Made by a program: the position numbers and the translations under genes
Notes under the pieces: model-generated
What the model was told of the DNA's origin: nothing
Seen by the model: the letters and a program-made list of their open reading frames with translations, nothing else
The model's database searches: none
Assembly (NCBI GenBank): GCA_947565475.1
Contig: CANOGI010000098.1
Coordinates: forward strand, 1 to 7,737
Length of the DNA stretch: 7,737 nucleotides
Source of the DNA: an uncultured Eubacteriaceae bacterium
GTDB taxonomy: Bacteria; Bacillota; Clostridia; Lachnospirales; CAG-274
Direction: 5' to 3'
In this document: piece after piece, positions 1 through 4,696 of the stretch
Layout: each line of letters starts with the position of its first letter
Position numbering within the stretch: the stretch's first letter is position 1

Positions 1-337
1 AACTATGAGACTATAATTTTACATTTTTGAGTGATATATGATTCTACCATGATAAGAGACTTTTTTTTATATAAAAAAATACTTTCAAAAAATGTCTTAT
101 TAAATTATAATAATAATCTCTTTTTAAAATATATGATAAAATTATATAAAAATAAAAAATTATTTTACGGACGCGGAGTTCTTTCGGTAAAATGTATTTC
201 ACCTTTTAAATAAAGGAAGCGCAGAGCGGATTGTGAGGCAATTATGAAAGTTTCAAGTAAAATAAATTTTTTTGTTTTCTCCGTTCCCGTATGTATTATA
301 CCCGCTTTTTTAAATGAGATTAGTATTGGGTATTATT
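1..337. other. Gene-poor left edge with a coding-like minus-strand remnant
   Basis: This stretch has no gene I would defend. Bases 1-160 are very AT-rich; a plus-strand frame of 60 codons at 31-213 is rich in K, N, L, Y and F, as expected by chance at this composition, and has no convincing ribosome site. Bases 165-240 are clearly richer in G and C than their surroundings. Read on the minus strand, 332 down to 165 is open for 55 codons and ends in ...HFTERTPRP then TAA; it has no ATG, GTG or TTG, so it cannot be an intact gene as it stands. It begins just beyond the stop of the membrane-protein gene but in a different frame. It may be a remnant of a dispersed repeat. No terminator with a T-run was found here for the upstream minus-strand gene. 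Confidence 0.35.
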
Positions 338-751
338 TTAACGTTTTTTTGTGTTTATTCCTATTATGCCTCCAAAACCGCCTCCGGCCAGCCCTAAAAC
401 TAAATTTATAAAAGAGTTCGCCGAAAGTTTATAATCGGGAACAATACAAAAGCCTACGATTATCATTATTGCTGAATATATGAAGCCGGCTATAAGTCCC
501 CATATTAATCCTTTGTTTTTTACTCCTCTCGCTGTGTCAAATCCTGATATTAAGACAGAAACAACAACAGTTATCATTATTATTGTGCTTAAATTTTCTT
601 CCGTGGCGTCTGTATAAGTCAAAATAATTGAGTAAATTATAAAAACTATTAAAGTGACAGCGTAAGCTATTGATGTACCTTTAAGAAGATAAAGAAGAGG
701 AGAGCTGTTTTCCTCAGAAATAATCCTATTTTCAGATTTTGTCATTTTCAA
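338..751 (-). CDS. Small four-helix membrane protein, TIGR04086 (YrzE-like) family
   Basis: Predicted integral membrane protein of 137 residues. Four hydrophobic segments are visible at about residues 19-45, 55-73, 81-104 and 112-132; the last is very glycine-rich (GLAGGGFGGIIGIN) and is followed by a basic tail (NTKKR). The length, four-helix layout and Gly-rich last helix match the uncharacterised TIGR04086 family of Firmicutes, of which Bacillus YrzE is a member as I recall; its function is unknown. I chose the TTG at 751-749 because AAGGAG on the minus strand (764-759) lies about 7 nt upstream, the normal distance. The ATG two codons later (745-743) would have a 13-nt gap, and the ATG at 793 would put the ribosome site inside the gene. 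The gene is transcribed away from all other genes here, so it is probably a single-gene unit. The family call comes from pattern recognition, not a search. Confidence 0.82.
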   Translation of the reverse strand: MKMTKSENRIISEENSSPLLYLLKGTSIAYAVTLIVFIIYSIILTYTDATEENLSTIIMITVVVSVLISGFDTARGVKNKGLIWGLIAGFIYSAIMIIVGFCIVPDYKLSANSFINLVLGLAGGGFGGIIGINTKKR

Positions 752-756
752 AATAT

Positions 757-764
757 CACTCCTT
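757..764 (-). promoter_or_regulatory. Ribosome binding site that points to a TTG start
   Basis: On the minus strand this reads AAGGAGTG. It is about 7 nt before the TTG at 751-749 and about 13 nt before the ATG at 745-743, so the TTG is favoured as the start of the membrane-protein gene. Confidence 0.65.
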
Positions 765-856
765 GTATATATTTTTGTAAAATGGAAATACACGTATAGA
801 AATAAAAATAATTTTATAATATAACATATTTAAAAATAACCCATGAATTATAAATT

Positions 857-928
857 TCTCAAAATATAAATACTATTATTTTTATAGTCGAGGAATTTGA
901 AAATGAGTAAAGTATTTTAGTTTTGAGG
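857..928. repeat. Imperfect inverted repeat, moderate strength
   Basis: Bases 857-865 pair with 920-928 (9 pairs, two of them G-T), then a 2x2 mismatch, then 868-874 pair with 911-917 (7 pairs). The loop is 36 nt. The core arms are CTCAAAA and TTTTGAG. In sequence this AT-rich such a structure could arise by chance, so support is modest. It lies about 105 bases upstream of the membrane-protein start and could belong to its leader or be an intergenic repeat. Confidence 0.35.
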
Positions 929-1037
929 TGTGATATAAATATCTTAATAAGTTAGAGATTATCTGAAAACCCTATAACTATTGTTAAAATTGCATATATT
1001 GTATATAATCTTAACTGTCTGAAAACATATGACTTTA

Positions 1038-1128
1038 TAAAGCTAAAATATACAAAAGATTAAGGAAAATAAGATGAAAATGGTTCGATTTTATTTTTCT
1101 CAACTTTATTTTGGATATTTTAGTTTTA
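1038..1128. repeat. Long nested inverted repeat (about 91 bp)
   Basis: The outer arms 1038-1051 and 1115-1128 form 14 consecutive pairs (one G-T); after a single mismatch 1053-1057 and 1109-1113 add 5 more. Inside an internal loop, 1063-1075 and 1088-1100 form a second 13-pair stem (two G-T) around a 12-nt loop (1076-1087). The G-T pairs are wobble pairs only when read as plus-strand RNA. There is no run of T after it, so it is not a standard terminator. It may be a structured RNA, a miniature transposon-like palindrome or a decayed repeat. Confidence 0.55.
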
Positions 1129-1155
1129 AGATACGCTCTAATAAAAAATTTATTT

Positions 1156-1284
1156 TTAAGCCGGAAATTTGACTTTGTCAAAAATCTCGCGTATACTGAA
1201 AATTTGTTCCAAGTGGGATATTGTTAAATTTTTATTAAAAATTAATGGGCATTTGGTGTCAGACGCTTGTAATATTATAAAAAA
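1156..1284 (-). pseudogene. Start-less coding-like frame, possible remnant of a repeat
   Basis: Read on the minus strand, the frame is open for 42 codons between a TAA (1287-1285) and a TAA (1158-1156). The translation includes SDTKCPLIFNKN, SHLEQIFSIREIFD and the ending KVKFPA. Its residue mix (D, E, S, H, C, P as well as K, I, F) looks more like protein than the usual AT-rich noise. There is no ATG or GTG; the only TTG is internal (SHLEQ) and has no good ribosome site. It sits alone between a palindrome and the transpeptidase promoter. I cannot name a parent protein. It may be a fragment of a dispersed element or chance. Confidence 0.3.
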
Positions 1285-1370
1285 TTATTTTTATTCTTTA
1301 ACATATGGTGTTCTTTATTATTTTATGTCATAGATTTAATGAATATTAGTTTTATTTATTAATATATTGT

Positions 1371-1399
1371 TTGACAAATTTTTATATTTGAAGTATAAT
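1371..1399 (+). promoter_or_regulatory. Perfect-consensus sigma-A promoter for the L,D-transpeptidase gene
   Basis: TTGACA at 1371-1376 and TATAAT at 1394-1399 are separated by exactly 17 bases, so both hexamers and the spacing match the housekeeping consensus completely. The bases upstream (from about 1340) are almost all A and T, as in UP elements. Transcription would start near 1406, giving a leader of about 145 nt before the ATG at 1551. Confidence 0.85.
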
Positions 1400-1405
1400 A
1401 TATAG

Positions 1406-1550
1406 GTATTTTGGATAGGTTGTGTTTTGGAACTAAATTAGGTAGTAAAGGTTTTATTAAAGCGAGATAATTAAAGTTAAGTGGTGGTTTCATAGGGTGT
1501 CAGTGTTTTTAAGGTATATACGATATTGAAGATTTTAAGGAGAGATTTCT
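1406..1550 (+). promoter_or_regulatory. Long 5' leader of the L,D-transpeptidase transcript
   Basis: This is the predicted untranslated leader, about 145 nt, between the inferred start of transcription and the ATG. It ends in a strong ribosome site, AAGGAGAG at 1537-1544, with 8 nt between AGGAG and the ATG. It is somewhat richer in G than the gap before it and carries the short direct repeat TTTTGGA (1409-1415 and 1425-1431). I found no stem that would hide the ribosome site and no known riboswitch core, so any regulatory role is speculative. Confidence 0.4.
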
Positions 1551-2795
1551 ATGAAGAAAACTATCGGCATAATGATTTCTTCTCTTATGCTATTTACAAA
1601 TTTAAGTGCTGTAAGCGCTATTGAGAACGCTAATTCAGACAATGAAAATGTTAGAACCTCATCAATAAGAAAGTTTATTAAAATAAAAAAACCGTCAGAG
1701 GCTGTAACGACATATATTACTGTGCCTACAACTGAGACAGCGGCGGAGAGCACAACACAGCGGATTGTGGTGCCTGTGATTGAAACGACAACGGAGAGTG
1801 TGACACAGCAGGTTGTAATACCTATAACTGAAACGGCGGCGGAGAGCACAACTTTGCAGGTTATAACACCCACAACCGAGGCGTCATCAGAAACAACAAC
1901 GCAACAAACTACGATTCCTCCTGTAACAGAAAGTATAACACAGCAGAATGTCACAGCGGCCACTGTTAAAGATATTGTTTTTGATAAAAACACAAATTTA
2001 TTTTCCGTTCCCACAGGATATTACATATCAGATAATATGCGGGCGCATTTGGACAGGCTCAATAAAAATCTTAAAACAAAAATAGTTATCCAAGTGGATT
2101 CTATAAAAAGACCTGTTACTGCGGCGGACATAGCTTCATTTACAAATATTAATACAGGCGCTATAGATTACAATAAAGTATGGAGCTATTGCGGAAGATT
2201 AATGGATACATACAATACCGCTCCTTACTCAAGAAAATTTAAAACTCATGATGGTGTTATCGTAAATGTTCCTGTTGGGGATTACGGCTGGAAAGTTGAT
2301 ATGACGGGGCTGACACAGAATTTATATCAAAGTCTTATTAATTTTAAAGATAACGTGTTTTCTTATAAATCATCGAAGTCGGCTTTTGCCGGTGCCAAAA
2401 CTATATATGGAAACGATATAGGAGGAACATATGTTGAGGTTGATTTAACAAACCAGAATGTTCACTGGTTTAAAGATGGGGTTTGTGTTTTATCCGATTA
2501 TTGTGTTACAGGAAAGAAAAGCACGCCTACTCCGGCGGGAACATGGTCTTTAAAGTGTAATGTGGGAAGTAAAACGATGCTTACAGGTCCGACATGGGAC
2601 GTTATGGTTAATTATTGGGCTCATTTCTCACAGGGATGCGGGTTTCATGATGCCACATGGCAGCCGTCTTTCGGGCTTGCAAGGTGGAAAGCGGGGTATG
2701 GCTCACATGGATGCGTGAATCTTTCGTCAGCTACCGCTAAAAGAGCCTTTAATATAATGCAGATTGGAGAACCTGTTGTAGTATATTACAGGTAA
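1551..2795 (+). CDS. Secreted L,D-transpeptidase (YkuD domain) with Thr-rich repeat linker
   Basis: Exported enzyme of 414 residues, predicted to make 3-3 cross-links in peptidoglycan or attach proteins to it through a Cys acyl-enzyme. Residues 1-23 form a signal peptide (KK, hydrophobic core, cleavage likely after AVSA). A Thr/Glu/Ala/Val-rich linker with 16-residue repeats covers about 56-132. Residues 148-270 resemble the peptidoglycan-binding domain (PF12229 type) often placed before YkuD; the phrase GDYGWKVD (243-250) is typical of it. The YkuD domain runs from about 293 to 413. Its active-site motif is present: H366, then S385-H386-G387-C388-V389-N390, with C388 as the nucleophile. There is no C-terminal anchor or sorting signal, so it is either free or held by its wall-binding domain. 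It is driven by its own consensus promoter and is apparently monocistronic. Function is sure at family level; the substrate is not known. Confidence 0.95.
   Translation: MKKTIGIMISSLMLFTNLSAVSAIENANSDNENVRTSSIRKFIKIKKPSEAVTTYITVPTTETAAESTTQRIVVPVIETTTESVTQQVVIPITETAAESTTLQVITPTTEASSETTTQQTTIPPVTESITQQNVTAATVKDIVFDKNTNLFSVPTGYYISDNMRAHLDRLNKNLKTKIVIQVDSIKRPVTAADIASFTNINTGAIDYNKVWSYCGRLMDTYNTAPYSRKFKTHDGVIVNVPVGDYGWKVDMTGLTQNLYQSLINFKDNVFSYKSSKSAFAGAKTIYGNDIGGTYVEVDLTNQNVHWFKDGVCVLSDYCVTGKKSTPTPAGTWSLKCNVGSKTMLTGPTWDVMVNYWAHFSQGCGFHDATWQPSFGLARWKAGYGSHGCVNLSSATAKRAFNIMQIGEPVVVYYR
1716..1946 (+). repeat. 48-bp tandem repeats encoding the Thr-rich linker
   Basis: Four in-frame units of exactly 48 bp (1716-1763, 1764-1811, 1812-1859, 1860-1907) are followed by a partial unit of 39 bp (1908-1946). 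Each encodes 16 residues on the plan (I/V)-x-x-P-x-x-E-T/A-x-x-E-S/T-x-T-x-Q/R. The units have diverged at DNA level, so they are not a fresh expansion, but the fixed period suggests they arose by duplication. The product is an extended spacer that could reach through the wall. The same composition keeps the antisense strand free of stops. Confidence 0.85.
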
Positions 2796-2820
2796 TGAAA
2801 ATATAATAATTTTTAGAGAG

Positions 2821-2890
2821 TATATAAAAACTAAAATACATTAAAATTACGAAAAATAAAGTAAAATTGAATTTGTCTTGTTTTTATATA
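2821..2890. repeat. Inverted repeat with 11-bp perfect arms
   Basis: TATATAAAAAC at 2821-2831 is the exact reverse complement of 2880-2890, with 48 bases between, inside which TTAC (2847-2850) can pair with GTAA (2861-2864). It starts 26 bases after the transpeptidase stop codon. Because the arms are nearly all A and T, chance is a real possibility. It could also act as a weak 3' stem on that transcript. Confidence 0.35.
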
Positions 2891-2942
2891 ATTCGAATAA
2901 CTTATGATGGTTGTCAGGAACTCTATAAGTAAAAAATGTTCT

Positions 2943-3049
2943 GATAAAACCCTGAAACAATAATTTTTGTTATAAAGAGCCGACAAATGATTTCATTATA
3001 TTTTTTGCGGTTTTGTCGTTTATACGGAAATTTGTTTCAGGGGTTTATT
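2943..3049. repeat. Long nested inverted repeat (about 107 bp)
   Basis: The outer arms 2943-2960 and 3032-3049 form 17 pairs with one A-G mismatch; the core is CCCTGAAACAA against TTGTTTCAGGG. After an internal loop, TATAAA (2971-2976) pairs with 3019-3024 and CGACAAA (2981-2987) with 3012-3018, separated by a 4-nt bulge. The terminal loop is 24 nt. The outer arms contain G and C, so chance is unlikely. No T-run follows directly. Both outer arms can be read as the peptide LFQGFI, one on each strand, consistent with an inverted duplication. It may be a structured RNA or a miniature mobile element. Confidence 0.6.
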
Positions 3050-3171
3050 GTTTTAAATATTGATATTAAAAAAATTAAATTGATTTTGTAAATATTTTTT
3101 TAATATATATAAATTATATTTACAATCAATCTGATTTTTATTATAATAAACAAATAAATATGTTATAAGAA

Positions 3172-3200
3172 TTGACATCAAAATTAAAATGATTTTTTAT
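3172..3200 (+). promoter_or_regulatory. Possible promoter for the zinc-ribbon membrane protein gene
   Basis: TTGACA at 3172-3177 is a perfect -35 hexamer. At a 17-base spacing the -10 would be TTTTAT (3195-3200), only three of six matches, so this is a tentative call. It would give a leader of about 40 nt before the ATG at 3248. Confidence 0.3.
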
Positions 3201-3234
3201 TAAATTTTGAGACGGTTCTTATTCTCAGTATAAT

Positions 3235-3239
3235 GGAGG
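3235..3239 (+). promoter_or_regulatory. Ribosome binding site that decides the start at 3248
   Basis: GGAGG lies 8 nt before the ATG at 3248. An in-frame ATG at 3233 overlaps this site and has no ribosome site of its own, so the protein should begin MLVCGKCG rather than five residues earlier. Confidence 0.8.
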
Positions 3240-3247
3240 TTTTTATT

Positions 3248-4369
3248 ATGTTAGTTTGTGGTAAGTGTGGAAGGGAACTTGAGGAAGATATGAAAGTATG
3301 CCCTGAATGCGGGGAAAGTGTTGAGAAGAACGATATTCCTGATGACAAAGTTTTAGGAGAAGTAGCGGGAAATGTTGATAATGAGGATAAGCCAACTGTA
3401 AAAGATGATAATGACAAAAATGAGCAAAATGATAGTATAGCTGTTTTTGAAAAAGAAACGGAAATTGATAATTTTGAAAACTCGACAAGTTTATCTTTAG
3501 ATGATTTTAGCAATACCCCAAAAAGCGGAAAAGCGGAAAAGTTTGTTAAAGGTCTGTTTTTAGGTATTGTGTGTATTGTTGTTATAGGTATTATTTGCGT
3601 TTCAGCTGTGACTGTTTATAATAGTTCTCCAGAGAGAATATTTGAACAGGTTAAAGAAAGTGAGAGTTTTAAAAAATATGTTACAGAAAAAGGTTATAGT
3701 GTCAATAAATATTATCTCGCTGACATGATAGGAGAAGATAATGAGAAAGAACTTCTTTTTGAGATTAATTCAAAAGAGGGACTTTCCGTGAAAATGGTTT
3801 ATATTGCGAGAAAAGATAGTTCAGGAGAGTATAAAATAGGTATGTTCAACGGTATTGGCGGCGAGCTTATTGAAAATATTGAAATGTTCTCGTCTAACGG
3901 GAATAATGAGAAAGAATTTCTTGTATGTTTGAAAAATGTTTTAGAAGCGCCTGAGGAAAGTATTGAGTTTGTTAAGCTTCAACTCTCTCTTGATGATGAC
4001 GAGAAAGCAAAAGAGGCTTTTGACAGTATGTATGGTTCAGGTTTGGGATTTGAGCAATATGGAGTATTTAAAATGAGTAATTACACGTTTGTGGAATACG
4101 GCGGCAAGAACGCTGAGGACAATAATTGTGACTTTATATTTGGATTGACTCCGGAAAAAGTTCTTGTAAAGAGTAAAGACCCACAGACCGAAGGTTTTGC
4201 TTATCAATATATGGATTTTAATGAGCAGGCAGACCAAGCGAGCTCAGAGGAAAATACGGTGTCTGAGGAAGAGTTTAATAAGTATATTAATGAGTTTAAA
4301 AACGGAAAAGAGGCCTTTGAGAGTTTTGAGGTTTCCGAGGATGACGCTGAAGCTGAAAGTGAGGCTTAA
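3248..4369 (+). CDS. Zinc-ribbon protein with one membrane helix and acidic outer domain
   Basis: Predicted membrane protein of 373 residues and unknown function. The N-terminus is a zinc ribbon: C4-x2-C7-x10-C18-x2-C21 (CGKCG and CPECG). Residues 22-95 are an acidic, low-complexity linker rich in D, N, E and K. A single hydrophobic helix covers about 102-123, preceded by KAEKFVKG, so the zinc ribbon should be in the cytoplasm and the remainder, about 250 residues, outside. That outer part is acidic, looks folded in the middle (about 128-320, mixed alpha/beta with aromatic residues) and ends in a very acidic tail. The layout recalls the zinc-ribbon membrane proteins of Firmicutes such as YvbJ or TcaA, but I cannot assign the outer domain to a family. 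It stands alone between two gaps. Gene and architecture are sure, the role is not. Confidence 0.9.
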   Translation: MLVCGKCGRELEEDMKVCPECGESVEKNDIPDDKVLGEVAGNVDNEDKPTVKDDNDKNEQNDSIAVFEKETEIDNFENSTSLSLDDFSNTPKSGKAEKFVKGLFLGIVCIVVIGIICVSAVTVYNSSPERIFEQVKESESFKKYVTEKGYSVNKYYLADMIGEDNEKELLFEINSKEGLSVKMVYIARKDSSGEYKIGMFNGIGGELIENIEMFSSNGNNEKEFLVCLKNVLEAPEESIEFVKLQLSLDDDEKAKEAFDSMYGSGLGFEQYGVFKMSNYTFVEYGGKNAEDNNCDFIFGLTPEKVLVKSKDPQTEGFAYQYMDFNEQADQASSEENTVSEEEFNKYINEFKNGKEAFESFEVSEDDAEAESEA

Positions 4370-4696
4370 TTCTTTTCATTTATAATTTATATTTTGTTAG
4401 ATTTATATATTTAGTGTTTAATATTTGGTTACGGCATATTTGAAAATTAAGATATGTTTAAATAGTCACAAAAATAAATTTGAGATATATTTTTCTTATA
4501 GTGAAACAATATAAGAATGAATAAGCAAATTTTAGACCGGATACATTGAGGAATTATTTTGTTGTTTGGAGCTGAAAATTTCGTGTATTTATGATGTAAA
4601 TCTTACAAAAGATAATTATTTGAGCGGAGATATTGATTTTTATACGTATATGGACGTTATGGAAAATTATTAATATAATTTAGACGGGCGATTGAT
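4370..4696. other. AT-rich gap before proB
   Basis: No intact gene of normal size is visible. A hairpin with an 8-bp perfect stem, TTCTTATA (4493-4500) against TATAAGAA (4510-4517), has a 9-nt loop, and a weaker one lies at 4435-4456. A plus-strand frame at 4536-4673 is open for 45 codons and ends 23 bases before proB. I looked for a T-box leader, which controls proline genes in some Firmicutes, but did not see the conserved T-box sequence or a specifier structure. I also could not find a confident promoter for proB here. Confidence 0.45.
4536..4673 (+). pseudogene. Short coding-like frame just upstream of proB, no clear start
   Basis: The frame is open from after a TAG (4533-4535) to TAA at 4671-4673. 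The translation (for example CIYDVNLTKDNYLSGD, then DFYTYMDVMENY) has an acidic, aromatic residue mix that looks like the C-terminus of a real protein. The only early start codon in frame, TTG at 4566, lies 14 nt after GAGG (4548-4551), too far for a good ribosome site. If translated it would give about 35 residues and end 23 nt before proB. It may be a leader peptide, the remnant of a lost gene or chance; I do not recognise it. Confidence 0.25.

Larger units (their letters stand above)
752..1370. other. Long AT-rich gap with palindromes and short coding-like frames
   Basis: This is the upstream region shared by the divergent membrane-protein and L,D-transpeptidase genes, up to the latter's promoter. 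It holds an imperfect palindrome at 857-928, a stronger one at 1038-1128, and a weaker AT-rich hairpin at 983-1015 flanked by the direct repeat TCTGAAAAC (962-970 and 1018-1026). Minor stems are TTTGAC-ttt-GTCAAA at 1168-1182 and AATTTTT-att-AAAAATT at 1227-1243. A minus-strand frame at 1284-1156 looks coding but has no start codon. A 32-codon plus-strand frame (1074-1172) begins after AAGGA at 1062-1066. I saw no tRNA, rRNA or known riboswitch. I could not pick out a confident promoter for the minus-strand gene. Confidence 0.5.
2796..3234. other. AT-rich gap with two long inverted repeats and minus-strand frames
   Basis: This is the region between the transpeptidase gene and the zinc-ribbon gene. 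It contains an 11-bp perfect inverted repeat at 2821-2890 and a longer nested one at 2943-3049. No G+C-rich stem followed by a T-run was found, so no clear terminator for the transpeptidase gene. On the minus strand one frame runs from 3044 down to 2847 with a single internal TAA (2972-2970); its lower part contains FIRTFFTYRVPDNHH and looks coding but has no good start. Bases 3050-3170 are almost pure A and T and hold nothing I can name. A TTGACA is present at 3172-3177. Confidence 0.5.

Noticed and set aside
31..213. Plus-strand 60-codon frame
   Set aside because: The K/N/L/Y/F-rich translation is what random AT-rich DNA gives, there is no convincing ribosome site, and its end overlaps the better-looking minus-strand frame.
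1107..1417. 11-base direct repeat TATTTTGGATA at 1107-1117 and 1407-1417
   Set aside because: The match does not extend on either side and the AT-rich sequence makes such matches common.
1716..1946. CRISPR-like regular repeats
   Set aside because: The period is in coding frame, the units are divergent and have no unique spacers; they encode a protein linker.
1535..2014. Minus-strand 159-codon frame rich in V, S, C and T, opposite the transpeptidase linker
   Set aside because: It is the antisense of the 48-bp Thr-rich repeats, whose composition removes stops on the other strand. It has no ribosome site and a low-complexity translation.
3229..3234. Perfect TATAAT with TTGAGA (3207-3212) 16 bases upstream, just before the zinc-ribbon gene
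   Set aside because: Transcription would start near 3241, after the GGAGG ribosome site that the gene clearly uses, so it is probably a chance match.
3233..3247. Earlier in-frame ATG for the zinc-ribbon gene
   Set aside because: It overlaps the GGAGG site and has no ribosome site of its own; the ATG at 3248 is at the right distance.
4370..4696. T-box riboswitch controlling proB
   Set aside because: T-box control of proline genes is known in Firmicutes, so I looked for it, but the conserved T-box sequence and an antiterminator/terminator pair are not visible.
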